Origin: Mariniphaga sp040772505
GTDB lineage: Bacteria > Bacteroidota > Bacteroidia > Bacteroidales > Prolixibacteraceae
Length of the DNA stretch: 64,000 nt
Reading direction: 5' to 3'
NCBI GenBank assembly: GCA_040772505.1
Contig: JAXGYA010000002.1
Span: 62,001 to 126,000, forward strand
Below, one piece after another: positions 44,689-54,400 of this stretch (position 1 is the first letter of the stretch; every line of letters begins with the position of its first letter). A model generated the notes under the pieces. It saw only the letters and a list, made by a program, of their open reading frames with translations, was not told where the DNA came from and did not search any database. A program made the translations under genes and the position numbers.

Positions 44689-44719
44689 CTCAATATAACA
44701 ATGAAGCAAAATTTACAGC

Positions 44720-47200
44720 ATGACAAAGATAACCGCCTTCCGTAATATTTATATAAATCTGGGGATTATCCTTTTTTTTATTGTTCTTGCCTATGCCTAT
44801 ATGTTTCCTCTGCTGGAGGGCAAAGCCCTTCGCATGGACGATGTTGAACACTACCGGGGAATGTCGAAAGAGCTCGTTGACTACCGGGAACAAACAGGCG
44901 AAGAGGCTGTTTGGACAAACAGTATGTTTAGCGGAATGCCGGGTTATCTGATTTCCGTAAATTATCCGGGAAATCTGGGCAGAAAGCTGTCGGTTTTCAT
45001 ACGAAAAACGTTTTCAACCGCTTCCTTTATCATTCTCTATCTGGTGGGCTTTTACATCTTACTCTCGAGCCTCAAAATCAACAGGTGGCTCTGCGTGGCA
45101 GGCGCGGTGGCTTTTGCCTTTTCTTCCTATTTTTTAATCATTATTGGCGCAGGACATATGACGAAAGCCAACGCCATTGCATGGCTTGCACCAACTATTG
45201 GCGGAGTGCTGCTGGCTTTCAGGGGAAAGCCTTTGGCAGGAGGATTACTCTTTGCTGCCGCTTTATCCATGGAACTGCTTTCGGGACACCTGCAAATCAC
45301 CTATTACGGTATTATAATTTTGGTGATTTTAGGCATAACAGAGCTTGTTTTTGCCACACGTGAAAAAATGTTGCCTCTCTTTTTCAAAGCTCTCTTGTTT
45401 TTGTTTGCCGGAGCTGTTTTAGCCGTTGGGATGAATTTCTCCAGACTTTACACCACATGGGAATATTCGAAGGATACCATCCGGGGAGCTACCGAGCTCA
45501 CTTCAGACAGTGAAAACAGAACCAGCGGACTTGACAAGGATTACGTGGTTCAGTGGAGCTACGGAATTGACGAAACACTCACCCTCCTGATTCCAAACTT
45601 TAAAGGAGGAGGTTCTCAGATTCATCCGGGCATTCGCTCCGAGAGTTTTCAAATACTGCAGCAGCAGGGCGTTCAAAATCCGCGGCAAACTATTCAGGCA
45701 GTGAGCATGTATCATGGCGACCAGCCAGGAACATCGGGACCTGTTTATGCAGGCGCAATTGTGATTTTTCTTTTTGTGCTTGGAATATTTGTGGTAAGGG
45801 GGAGAATGAAATGGTGGCTTGTTTCGGCTACTCTGGTTTCAATCGTGCTCTCCTGGGGAAGCAATGTCATGTGGCTCACCGGTTTTCTACTGGACTATCT
45901 TCCGCTTTATAATAAATTCAGAGCCCCCAGCATGACATTGGTGATTGCAGAATTTACCATACCTCTGCTTGGGATTATCGCATTAAACGAAATTCTGACA
46001 GGTAGAGTGGATAAAAAAATATGGTTGCACGGCTTCAAATGGGCAATTATTATAACCGGAGGGCTTTCACTGCTTTTGGCAGTTTTTCCCGGAATTTCCG
46101 GTAATTTCACCAACGCTTATGATTCCATGCGCTTTCCTGACTGGTTAATGCCCGGTGTGGTTGCCGACCGTAAAAACATGCTGCGTACCGATGCGTTCCG
46201 CTCTTTTCTTTTTATCGCAATAACTGCCGGTCTGATATATCTTTGGCACATTAAAAAGCTAAGAACCACTCCTTTGATAGCGCTTATTTCCGTGCTGATA
46301 TTAGTCGATTTGTGGAGTGTGGATAAACGATATCTGAACAGCGACAGTTTTATTTCCAAGAGGCAGGCTGAAATTCCTTTTCCTGAAACGGTTTCCGATC
46401 GGGCAATACTTGCTGACAATGATTTATATTACAGGGTTTTGCCACTGCAAAATCCCTTTCAGGATGCGCGAACTTCCTATTATCACAAAAACGTAGGCGG
46501 CTATCATGCTGCTAAGCTACGTCGCTATCAGGAGCTCATTGAACATCACCTGCAACCGGAAATACAGCAGATGGTTGCCTCCATTCAGGCAAGCAGCACC
46601 CTGGATGCAGTGGATTCCGTATTCATGGAGCTTCCTGTGATCAATATGCTGAATACGCGCTACATCATCTACGATCTAAACAGTGCACCCATCCGCAATC
46701 CTCATCCGCTGGGGAACGCATGGTTTGTGCCGGATTTCAAAATTGTAGGAAATGCCGATGACGAAATATTGGCTATGAAAAATTTCAATCCATCCGAAAC
46801 TGCCATTGTTGATCAGCGTTTTATCAGTCATATCCATGAAGTTAATTTAACTAAAGAGACCGGCGGAAAAATTGAACTGACTGAATATCAGCCTAATTAT
46901 CTGAAATATGAATATTCTGCTTCCTCCGCCCGGTTTACTGTTTTTTCAGATATTTACTATAATAAAGGGTGGAATGCATACATTGACGGCGAGCCGGTTT
47001 CCCATTTTCGCGTAAATTATGTGTTGCGTGCATTGATTGTTCCCGAAGGCAAACATACCATCGAGTTTAAATTTGAACCAAAATCGTACTACACCGGAAA
47101 TAAAATTTCGCTGGCAAGCTCGCTGCTGCTTGTTCTGGCAACATTGGGGTATGTTTTTTCTTTTTGGCGAAAACGGCAAATCCAATCTGAAAAGGAGTAG
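44720..47200 (+). CDS. YfhO-family membrane glycosyltransferase-like protein
   Basis: A very large membrane protein (826 aa) with about 12-13 helices and a C-terminal periplasmic beta-rich domain, ending in another membrane helix. The EGKALRMDDVEHYRGMSKEL loop after the first helix, GAGHMTKANAIAWLAPTIGG and DIYYNKGWNAYIDGEPV are characteristic of Bacteroidota YfhO proteins. The fold is that of GT-C glycosyltransferases using lipid-linked sugars; the substrate here is unknown. It is followed 2 bp later by a DNA glycosylase gene. Confidence 0.85.
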   Translation: MTKITAFRNIYINLGIILFFIVLAYAYMFPLLEGKALRMDDVEHYRGMSKELVDYREQTGEEAVWTNSMFSGMPGYLISVNYPGNLGRKLSVFIRKTFSTASFIILYLVGFYILLSSLKINRWLCVAGAVAFAFSSYFLIIIGAGHMTKANAIAWLAPTIGGVLLAFRGKPLAGGLLFAAALSMELLSGHLQITYYGIIILVILGITELVFATREKMLPLFFKALLFLFAGAVLAVGMNFSRLYTTWEYSKDTIRGATELTSDSENRTSGLDKDYVVQWSYGIDETLTLLIPNFKGGGSQIHPGIRSESFQILQQQGVQNPRQTIQAVSMYHGDQPGTSGPVYAGAIVIFLFVLGIFVVRGRMKWWLVSATLVSIVLSWGSNVMWLTGFLLDYLPLYNKFRAPSMTLVIAEFTIPLLGIIALNEILTGRVDKKIWLHGFKWAIIITGGLSLLLAVFPGISGNFTNAYDSMRFPDWLMPGVVADRKNMLRTDAFRSFLFIAITAGLIYLWHIKKLRTTPLIALISVLILVDLWSVDKRYLNSDSFISKRQAEIPFPETVSDRAILADNDLYYRVLPLQNPFQDARTSYYHKNVGGYHAAKLRRYQELIEHHLQPEIQQMVASIQASSTLDAVDSVFMELPVINMLNTRYIIYDLNSAPIRNPHPLGNAWFVPDFKIVGNADDEILAMKNFNPSETAIVDQRFISHIHEVNLTKETGGKIELTEYQPNYLKYEYSASSARFTVFSDIYYNKGWNAYIDGEPVSHFRVNYVLRALIVPEGKHTIEFKFEPKSYYTGNKISLASSLLLVLATLGYVFSFWRKRQIQSEKE

Positions 47201-47202
47201 CC

Positions 47203-47724
47203 ATGTTCAACCGTTTGCCTGCCGCTTTTTTTCAGCGTAATGTTCTGGACGTAGCGCCTGAGTTACCGGGAAAAATAGTTGTCCGGCATTTTGACAATGG
47301 CGTAATAAAACGGTACCTCATCACCGATGTGGAGGCATACAGCGGAGACGGCGATCTTGCCTGTCACGCTTCCAAAGGCAAAACTCCCCGCACGAAAGTG
47401 ATGTTCCGAGAAGGGGGCTTGGTTTATGTCTATCTTATTTATGGGATTCACTGGTTGCTGAATTTCGTTACCGGCAAAGCCGGTGATGCTTCAGCGGTTC
47501 TGATTCGCGGGTTGCATGGGATTGATGGCCCGGGAAGGGTTGGCAAAGTTCTTTGCATGAACAAATCCTTTTATGGGGAAAATCTTGAAAATTCATCCAG
47601 GCTCTGGGTTGAAGACCCGGGGAAGCCGGTAAAATATAGAGCGCTCCCCCGCGTTGGCATTGACTATGCCGGTGAGCCCTGGGTCAGCATGCCGTGGCGC
47701 TACAAGCTTATTTCTCCAGAATGA
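47203..47724 (+). CDS. 3-methyladenine DNA glycosylase (AAG/Mpg family)
   Basis: Base-excision repair glycosylase removing alkylated purines. The 173-aa protein is slightly shorter than usual but holds all main motifs. VEAYSGDGDLACHASKGKTPRT includes the catalytic Glu, MFREGGLVYVYLIYGIHWLLN supplies the intercalating Tyr region, and VGIDYAGEPWVSMPWRYKL is the C-terminal signature. It converges on the transporter gene with a 17-bp overlap of the coding ends. Confidence 0.92.
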   Translation: MFNRLPAAFFQRNVLDVAPELPGKIVVRHFDNGVIKRYLITDVEAYSGDGDLACHASKGKTPRTKVMFREGGLVYVYLIYGIHWLLNFVTGKAGDASAVLIRGLHGIDGPGRVGKVLCMNKSFYGENLENSSRLWVEDPGKPVKYRALPRVGIDYAGEPWVSMPWRYKLISPE

Positions 47725-49147
47725 AACGGTTATACAGCCACAAAAGGACAACCGCAGAAACAGCAACTCCCGAATAGATCATCCAGATTCTTGAAGGATT
47801 GTAACTTACCCACAAAAAATCGGTGAGTTCCCTGGTGTTCATTCCCATTTTTTCAGCAGCGAGCGCTATGTAATCATTCTTTGTGACCTCCGCAGAAATT
47901 TCAGGCAAAACAATTCCTCTTCTGGCAACCTCCTGTTTCAAGAGGAAAATATTGTCGGCAATGTGTTCATAAACATCGCCAGAGAGCCAGCCTGCCAGTT
48001 GATGACCTGCCGCAATAGGCAAAAAGGAAGTTCCCATATAAAGCGCCTTTTTATCTTCGGGTGCAATGCGCCCAACGTATTCGGTAAATTTTGGAGAGCT
48101 ACCCATTTCCCCCAGGGCAAAAACCAAAATACCTAATAAAATCAGCCAGATATTGTGGCTGGAAAACATAAGTCCCAGACCTCCGGCAACAACCAGAATT
48201 CCGCCCATCATGGCAGCGAGGGGACGAAAGCGCATGACAAAAGCAGAAACAAACAACTGAAATATAATAATGAAAAAGGCATCCATGCTACTGAGAGTCA
48301 CTGCCGTAACTGTTCCGTCAGGTGTGCCGATAGCCTCTGCCAGCCAGGGCCACACCGTATGAATTCCCTGATAGAGCGGAGAAGTGTCAATCCACTGGTC
48401 CACAAAAACCGGAAATGAATAGTAGAGCTGATTGAATGCCGTCCAGAACAGAATCATCACAATCAGAAATAAGACGTATTTCCAGTTTTGCAGAGTAGTC
48501 CATATATTTACAAATGCCTGGACAATACTTTTCCCCAAGGAGCCACTTTCTCTGTTTACAACCGGCTCGCGAAAGAAAAAAGCAGTAACAAAATAGTTGA
48601 TGCCCATTACTGCCATCGACATATAAAATACAAAATCCCATGATTTCTGCATGAGCACCCCGGCAATGAAGGGACCGATGAATCCGCCAATGTTAATCAT
48701 CATATAGAAAATCCCGAATCCGATGGAAGATGTTTTCTCGGTGGTATTTCGCGCTATCATGGCAGAAATAATCGGTTTGAACAGTGCGCCTCCAACGCAG
48801 GTCCAGATAAAGGCAAAAAACATCCACCCGAAAGTGGTGAAAGTGCCAATCATGTAAAAACCGGAAATATAAACCGTAAAAGAGAGGAAAAGAATGCGTT
48901 TGTAGCCAACATTATCTGCAATTGCGCCGGTAATTACCGGCAAAAAATAGAGCAGCATGGAACCGGTTCCCATGATTATCCCTTTTTGTGCCTGGGTGAG
49001 GCCAATTGCGCCGGTATCCTTGGAATTTACCAGATAGAGGGCAAATGCCATGTAAAAACCATACCACGCCCAGCGTTCAAACAATTCGATGACATTGGCT
49101 GCCCAAAATGTTGTGTTGTATTTCTTAATAACCGAAATAAACCCCAT
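47708..49147 (-). CDS. POT/MFS-type transporter (probable proton-coupled peptide transporter)
   Basis: A 479-aa protein with 12 or more predicted membrane helices. The N-terminal NVIELFERWAWYGFYMAFALYL resembles the ExxERFxYYG helix-1 motif of POT peptide transporters, and TGAIADNVGYKRILF is the loop-2/3 MFS motif. The central segment (about residues 190-280) is longer and less canonical. Di/tripeptide uptake is the best guess; another MFS substrate cannot be excluded. Confidence 0.78.
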   Translation of the reverse strand: MGFISVIKKYNTTFWAANVIELFERWAWYGFYMAFALYLVNSKDTGAIGLTQAQKGIIMGTGSMLLYFLPVITGAIADNVGYKRILFLSFTVYISGFYMIGTFTTFGWMFFAFIWTCVGGALFKPIISAMIARNTTEKTSSIGFGIFYMMINIGGFIGPFIAGVLMQKSWDFVFYMSMAVMGINYFVTAFFFREPVVNRESGSLGKSIVQAFVNIWTTLQNWKYVLFLIVMILFWTAFNQLYYSFPVFVDQWIDTSPLYQGIHTVWPWLAEAIGTPDGTVTAVTLSSMDAFFIIIFQLFVSAFVMRFRPLAAMMGGILVVAGGLGLMFSSHNIWLILLGILVFALGEMGSSPKFTEYVGRIAPEDKKALYMGTSFLPIAAGHQLAGWLSGDVYEHIADNIFLLKQEVARRGIVLPEISAEVTKNDYIALAAEKMGMNTRELTDFLWVSYNPSRIWMIYSGVAVSAVVLLWLYNRFILEK

Positions 49148-49259
49148 TGCCTTTCATTTTTTAATTTGATGGGCGAAAAGTAATAAATTAAGGGAACACA
49201 GAAAAGTTTATACAGACAACTCTGAACGAGGGTCAGTTTCCTGAACAGTTTTTGCAGAG

Positions 49260-49760
49260 TTAGGAAAATTTAAAATCCTCAAGAAAAATGGTCAATAAAA
49301 TGATAGCCATTATAACTAAAAAGAGCAGAATGAAAAATCCGATTACCCCTATTTTAAAACCTCTTCTGACTTTTTGCCTTCTTGTGGCTGTAATGAGATG
49401 TTCAATGGAACGAACCAGGTTTTCCGGCGCTTTCTCATTTTTCATAATATAATCAGCAGCGCCTTGTTTCATAATGTTTACAGCAACTTCCACATCGTTT
49501 TGCCCGCTTAGAAAAATAAAATCAATTTCAGGGTGCTCCTGTTTGATTTTCAGCATCAACTCCGAACCCGTGATGCTTTCAAAAAAGTGATTGAGGACAA
49601 TTATATCAGGTTTGTGATGCAGCGCTTTCATACACTCTTCAGGTGAACTGAACGTCTTTATGTTCTTAATCTTTTTTTGCTGAAGATAGCCGACAAGCAT
49701 ACTCTTATAAACAGTACTGTCCTGAACAATGAAAACGAGAGGATTCTTTATTTTTTTCAT
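49260..49760 (-). CDS. Membrane-anchored pseudo-receiver protein
   Basis: A 166-aa protein formed by a receiver-like domain (residues 7 to about 125) and a C-terminal membrane helix (about 137-160, IGVIGFFILLFLVIMAIILL). The phospho-acceptor Asp position is Asn (IIVLNHFFE). One acidic-pocket residue is Gln in FIVQDS. The conserved Thr/Ser (FLSGQ) and Lys (YIMKNE) are kept. Phosphorylation by a histidine kinase is therefore unlikely, and the domain probably serves as a membrane-localised docking module. No kinase or effector gene is adjacent. Confidence 0.8.
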   Translation of the reverse strand: MKKIKNPLVFIVQDSTVYKSMLVGYLQQKKIKNIKTFSSPEECMKALHHKPDIIVLNHFFESITGSELMLKIKQEHPEIDFIFLSGQNDVEVAVNIMKQGAADYIMKNEKAPENLVRSIEHLITATRRQKVRRGFKIGVIGFFILLFLVIMAIILLTIFLEDFKFS

Positions 49761-49910
49761 AGTTGTCCGGTTATTTATTGATGCTCATAAAAATACCAAC
49801 TTTTTTTCACAAACCAAGCAATCAGGAAGTATTTTTCAGCAATATGAGTGGAGAACAGTGGTTAATGAAAAATAAAAAATTACTTGATACCGTTTGATTT
49901 ATTTTTTCTC

Positions 49911-49942
49911 ATTTACGGATTTACAAATTCACAAATTTACGA
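49911..49942. repeat. Short 8-bp tandem repeat, four units
   Basis: The units are ATTTACGG, ATTTACAA, ATTCACAA and ATTTACGA, in the 212-bp gap between the pseudo-receiver gene and the end of the Ig-like lipoprotein gene. No coding function is apparent. Confidence 0.7.
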
Positions 49943-49972
49943 TCTTTATACCAACAGCCTTGTCTCTCCTGA

Positions 49973-51913
49973 TTAAAACGGATTCATTCCCGGATTTTGA
50001 AACATGCCGTCCTGTGGCTCTCCGGTGTTAAACTGCTGCTCGCGTTCCTCCTGCGCTTTTTTCTCTGCCTCTTTTCTCTGCTGCTCTTCCAGTTCCCTGT
50101 CCCTGATATTTTTGATGAAAGTCAAGTCAGTTTTGAGATTCCACTTCAAATTATTATCCCAGTTTGAGCGCACTCTGATAACCTCATTAATATATGCAAC
50201 CCTTTCAGGTTGAATCTTATCCTGATAGCTTCCAAGATCCCACCTTCCGTTTCCGTTATCATCAAAAACAATTTTTATCCTGTATTTATCCGGAGGTATA
50301 TATCTAAAAACCACCGTCTGATCACTTTGAATAGTTTGCTCCTGAATCAATGTCTCTTTGTCTGAATTTTCAAGCAGCTGAACCAGAAGGTCACCCTCTA
50401 CTTCGGTCATTGAAAGATTTATTGTACCATAATAATCATCACTCCGGGTTTTAAATGTTGAACTGAGTGCTTTGCTGGTAATTCCGTATATGTTTTCACA
50501 AGCCGCAGAATCCACCTTTAGCGTATAGCTTGTCTCGCTTTCCCACTTGTATGCAAGTCTGTAGGTTCTCCATTCCGTGGTGTCCTTTGAAAACTTCACC
50601 GGAAGAGGCTGTTTAAGGGTATCGTCTGCCAGATAAACCGCAAATGCCGTTGAATCAATTGACTTTATCGGATTTGGCGAAGTGAGTACAATATCTTTAT
50701 TCAAATCAAATGCCGTGGAACTCACGTTTGAAGTCCAGTTAAACTGCTGAACCGGCGGCGGCCCCTCCTCCTCCTCTTCGCTTCGTGATTTCTTTTTTCG
50801 TCTAGAATCATCTTGTTTTTCGGCAAATTGCATTTCCACAGTATCTTTTTGAAGAAAAAGTTGCTCCAGAGAATCCAATTGATAATAGGAAAGCTCCATG
50901 CGGATATTTTCCTTTGCCGCCAATGTGGTATCTGCTATCCACAAAGTGAGGGAATCGTATTTAACGTTGGGCTCAAGAACATACCAATCAGAAATAACCG
51001 TATCAACAAGCTGAATATGAAATGTGTCGGCTACCGGTTCATTAAAAACAAATGTGCACTGATAACGGGAATCTCTCTTTGTTGTCTTTACATATTGTTC
51101 AAAAATCTTTTCGGTAAACTGTCTTAAAAAAACCGGTTCGGGCAAAAAATGAATATGCCCTTCAACCAGCAGAGAATCAACGCCCGAAACCGTGGTGTCC
51201 GGCGCTGCCACAAAGTAAGCCGAAGGAACAATCAGCGTGTCGTGGAATGCGATTTCTTCAGCGCCCTCATCATATTTCAGGTTGGTGTTCACGTCATTTA
51301 CGGAAAAGATATGATAAGTACCTTCGGGCAGATTGTCAAAATAAAAAAGTCCCTCTTTGTCAGTGCGGGAGATATAATTTGGGCGAACGGTGTAAACTGC
51401 CGAATCGTGCAGATTTTTGTGCAACATAACCAATGTGTTCTCCACAGGTTCCAGATTGAAGCTGTTTATCACTTTCCCTGCCACCCTCAGAGTATCTAAT
51501 CTGTCGCAGGTGCTGAAGACAAATCTCAGATTTTCGTAAGCATTCCTTTCATTGTTGTCAACAATGGAATTTTTAAAATCGAGCGAGTAGGTTACACTGT
51601 CCTGCAAATCCTCATTGAAACGCACAATCAGCGTTTTGGATTTGGTGAGGATGGTTGTCCGTTTTTCCAGTGGAGGCGAAACCACCAACACTTCCGACAC
51701 CTGATCGGGAATAATGAATTCATCAAAAGTGAGCCGCACCTCATTTCCCTTATAGTTGAGTGCCTTGTATTTTGGATGTGTCCCCACCAGAACCGGCGGA
51801 ATGGTATCCTTGAGGCCACCTGTGGGCATTCCCTGATTTGCGCATGATGAAACAATCACAATCCATGCAAATCCTGCAACAATGAAATATGGTAATTTAT
51901 CAAGTATCTTCAT
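49973..51913 (-). CDS. Large Ig-like domain lipoprotein, function unknown
   Basis: The ATG at 51913 (MKILDKLPYFIVAGF) gives 646 aa with a lipoprotein signal and lipobox IVSSC; an ATG at 51973 would add 20 residues in front of the signal and is rejected. After the Cys, residues 12-100 resemble a bacterial Ig-like (Big_5) domain: DTIPPVLVGTHPKYKALNY, then VRLTFDEFIIPDQ. Beta-rich repeats follow, then a charged segment (KKKSRSEEEEEG) and a Glu/Gln-rich C-terminus (EEQQRKEAEKKAQEEREQQ). Bacteroidota carry this family widely at the cell surface; its function is not known to me. Confidence 0.8.
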   Translation of the reverse strand: MKILDKLPYFIVAGFAWIVIVSSCANQGMPTGGLKDTIPPVLVGTHPKYKALNYKGNEVRLTFDEFIIPDQVSEVLVVSPPLEKRTTILTKSKTLIVRFNEDLQDSVTYSLDFKNSIVDNNERNAYENLRFVFSTCDRLDTLRVAGKVINSFNLEPVENTLVMLHKNLHDSAVYTVRPNYISRTDKEGLFYFDNLPEGTYHIFSVNDVNTNLKYDEGAEEIAFHDTLIVPSAYFVAAPDTTVSGVDSLLVEGHIHFLPEPVFLRQFTEKIFEQYVKTTKRDSRYQCTFVFNEPVADTFHIQLVDTVISDWYVLEPNVKYDSLTLWIADTTLAAKENIRMELSYYQLDSLEQLFLQKDTVEMQFAEKQDDSRRKKKSRSEEEEEGPPPVQQFNWTSNVSSTAFDLNKDIVLTSPNPIKSIDSTAFAVYLADDTLKQPLPVKFSKDTTEWRTYRLAYKWESETSYTLKVDSAACENIYGITSKALSSTFKTRSDDYYGTINLSMTEVEGDLLVQLLENSDKETLIQEQTIQSDQTVVFRYIPPDKYRIKIVFDDNGNGRWDLGSYQDKIQPERVAYINEVIRVRSNWDNNLKWNLKTDLTFIKNIRDRELEEQQRKEAEKKAQEEREQQFNTGEPQDGMFQNPGMNPF

Positions 51914-52011
51914 TCTTTCCGAAAAAGCCCCACAAACATACAAATTCCTGCAAAGAAAGTAATTCCGTCGCAACGAAATTAAATCTCTGAACTATCAGCC
52001 GATATTTTCGT

Positions 52012-52019
52012 TAATTTTG
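52012..52019 (+). promoter_or_regulatory. Candidate rnr promoter -7 element
   Basis: TAATTTTG is an exact TAnnTTTG match 63 bp before the rnr ATG, in the divergent gap shared with the lipoprotein gene. Confidence 0.45.
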
Positions 52020-52081
52020 CGAATAAACTAAATTTCTGAAGGAAATAAACTAAATTGCGTCTGTTTATAAAAGAAAAATTA

Positions 52082-54259
52082 ATGGCAAAAAACAATAAAA
52101 AAGTTCGCCGGAAGCTCAAAAAATCTGTTACTTTCAATAAGAAAAAGCTCAAAAACATCATACTCTCAACACTTTATGAAGAACCCGGGAAAGTTGTAAA
52201 CTACAAGCAGGTTTCTTCGTGGCTTGGCATTAAGGATGAAGAGAGCCGCCGTCTCATCAACATAGCTCTGGATGAGATGAAAGAGGATGGCTACCTTGAA
52301 CAGATTTCGCGGGGGAAATACCGGCTGAAGGCAAAAACCGGAAGCGTTTGCGGAATCGTAGAGTTGCAGCCTCAGGGGTTTGGCTATATCATCAGTGATG
52401 AGATTGACCGCCCTGTCAGGGTGTCGTCGCGCAACCTTAATCATGCCATGGACGGCGACAAAGTGCGTGTGCACCTGTTTGCCCAGCGCAAGAAGCATTA
52501 CTTTGAAGGTGAAGTAACAGAAATTCTTGAACGTGCTAAATCCACGTTTGTGGGAACGGTGGAAATGTCGCCCAACTTTGCATTTCTTGTTCCTTCCGGA
52601 AAAGTAGGATTTGACATCTTCATTGCCAAAGAGAACCTGAACGGCGCCAGAAACGGTCAGAAAGCCATTGCCGAAATCACAGAATGGCCTCCCAAGGCAC
52701 GCAGTCCGTTAGGTAAAATTATTGACGTACTGGGAGATTCCGGCGACAACGATGCCGAAATGCACGCCATATTGGCTGAATTTGAACTGCCGTACAAATT
52801 CCCGGAAAAAGTGGATAAAGCAGCCGAAAAAATCCCTTTTGAAATTCCTTTCGAAGAGTATAAAAAACGGCGCGACTTCCGCCAGATTACCACGTTTACC
52901 ATCGACCCCGCCGATGCCAAAGATTTTGACGATGCACTTTCAGTACGAAAACTCGACAACGGCAACCGGGAAGTAGGCATTCACATTGCCGACGTAACCC
53001 ATTTTGTTGCTCCAAATTCACTGATTGAAACAGAGGCAAGGGATCGTGCAACTTCTGTCTATCTTGTTGACCGCGTGGTGCCCATGCTGCCGGAAAGATT
53101 GTCCAATGGCGTCTGTTCGCTGCGGCAGGGTGAGGATAAGCTGTGCTTTTCAGCTGTTTTTGAACTGACACCGGAAGCAGAAGTGGTCAATCAATGGTTT
53201 GGAAAAACAGTAATTCGCTCCGATGCCGGATTTTCTTATGAAGAGGCACAGGAAATTATTGAAACAGGTGAAGGGAAATTTTCCGAAGAACTGCTGAGCT
53301 TAAACGAACTGGCGACAAAATTACGTTCCATCCGTTTTAAAAAAGGCTCCATTGCCTTTGAGCGTGTCGAAGTTAAGTTTAACTTGGATGAAAAAGGGAA
53401 GCCGCTTTCGGTTTATTTTCAGGAAAATAAGGAGTCGAACCATCTCATTGAAGAGTTCATGCTGCTGACCAATAAAAAAGTGGCTGAATTTATCGGAAAA
53501 ACCAAAGGGCGAAAGAAACCCAAAACTTTTGTTTACAGGATTCACGACAAACCCGATCCCGACAAATTGGAAGTTTTCAATACATTCATTCACAGGTTTG
53601 GATATGGCATTCAGCTACAAAGCCCCAAAGCCATTGCCGGCTCCATCAACCGTTTGCTCAACCACGTGAAGGGCAAAGCCGAGCAAAACATGATTGAAAC
53701 ATTAGCCATCCGGACAATGGCAAAAGCCGAATATTCTGCGCGCAATATTGGTCACTACGGACTGGCATTTGATTTTTACACCCACTTCACATCTCCCATC
53801 CGCCGCTATCCGGATATGATGGCACACCGGCTGCTGGAAAGATACCTGGAAGATGGACGTTCAGCAAACGAACAGCAAATTGAAGAAATGTGCCGCCACT
53901 CATCAGATATGGAGACCCGTGCATTCAATGCCGAGCGCTCATCGGTAAAGTATAAGCAGGTAGAGTTTATGCAAGACCACATTGGCAAAATCTATCCAGG
54001 TGTCATTTCAGGAATCACTGATTGGGGAATATATGTGGAATTGGAAAATAAAATTGAGGGCATGATTCCCATCCGGGAGCTGGATGATGATTTCTATATT
54101 TTTGACGAGAAAAACTTTGCGCTCATTGGTCGCCACAACCAAAAGAAATATCAGTTGGGCGACAATATTACCGTAGAAATATGGCGCACCAATCTGGAGA
54201 AAAGGCAACTTGACTTTCGGCTGGCAGATATAACGAAAGATGAACTCATTGAACACTAA
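52082..54259 (+). CDS. rnr: Ribonuclease R
   Basis: Processive 3'-5' exoribonuclease (RNB/VacB family), 725 aa from the ATG at 52082; a TTG nine codons upstream is rejected. A basic N-terminal helix is followed by an HTH-like domain and cold-shock domains (GSVCGIVELQPQGFGYIIS). The RNB catalytic block is TIDPADAKDFDDALSVRKL with its metal-binding Asp cluster and HIADVTHFV. YTHFTSPIRRYPDMMAHRLL is the family signature, and a C-terminal S1 domain (PGVISGITDWGIYVELEN) ends the protein. Confidence 0.96.
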   Translation: MAKNNKKVRRKLKKSVTFNKKKLKNIILSTLYEEPGKVVNYKQVSSWLGIKDEESRRLINIALDEMKEDGYLEQISRGKYRLKAKTGSVCGIVELQPQGFGYIISDEIDRPVRVSSRNLNHAMDGDKVRVHLFAQRKKHYFEGEVTEILERAKSTFVGTVEMSPNFAFLVPSGKVGFDIFIAKENLNGARNGQKAIAEITEWPPKARSPLGKIIDVLGDSGDNDAEMHAILAEFELPYKFPEKVDKAAEKIPFEIPFEEYKKRRDFRQITTFTIDPADAKDFDDALSVRKLDNGNREVGIHIADVTHFVAPNSLIETEARDRATSVYLVDRVVPMLPERLSNGVCSLRQGEDKLCFSAVFELTPEAEVVNQWFGKTVIRSDAGFSYEEAQEIIETGEGKFSEELLSLNELATKLRSIRFKKGSIAFERVEVKFNLDEKGKPLSVYFQENKESNHLIEEFMLLTNKKVAEFIGKTKGRKKPKTFVYRIHDKPDPDKLEVFNTFIHRFGYGIQLQSPKAIAGSINRLLNHVKGKAEQNMIETLAIRTMAKAEYSARNIGHYGLAFDFYTHFTSPIRRYPDMMAHRLLERYLEDGRSANEQQIEEMCRHSSDMETRAFNAERSSVKYKQVEFMQDHIGKIYPGVISGITDWGIYVELENKIEGMIPIRELDDDFYIFDEKNFALIGRHNQKKYQLGDNITVEIWRTNLEKRQLDFRLADITKDELIEH

Positions 54260-54361
54260 AACAATTATTTCCGGCTAATTATAAGAAACATAGGCTCAAC
54301 TAAACTGCTGCCGGAATCCTTAGTCAAATAATCAAAATATGGAGCTCATAAAATAAATATT

Positions 54362-54369
54362 TATATTTG
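54362..54369 (+). promoter_or_regulatory. Candidate TetR gene promoter -7 element
   Basis: TATATTTG is an exact TAnnTTTG match 31 bp before the regulator start at 54401. Confidence 0.45.
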
Positions 54370-54400
54370 TTTGTTTTTTAAAAGGGAAAAGGGAATTAAT

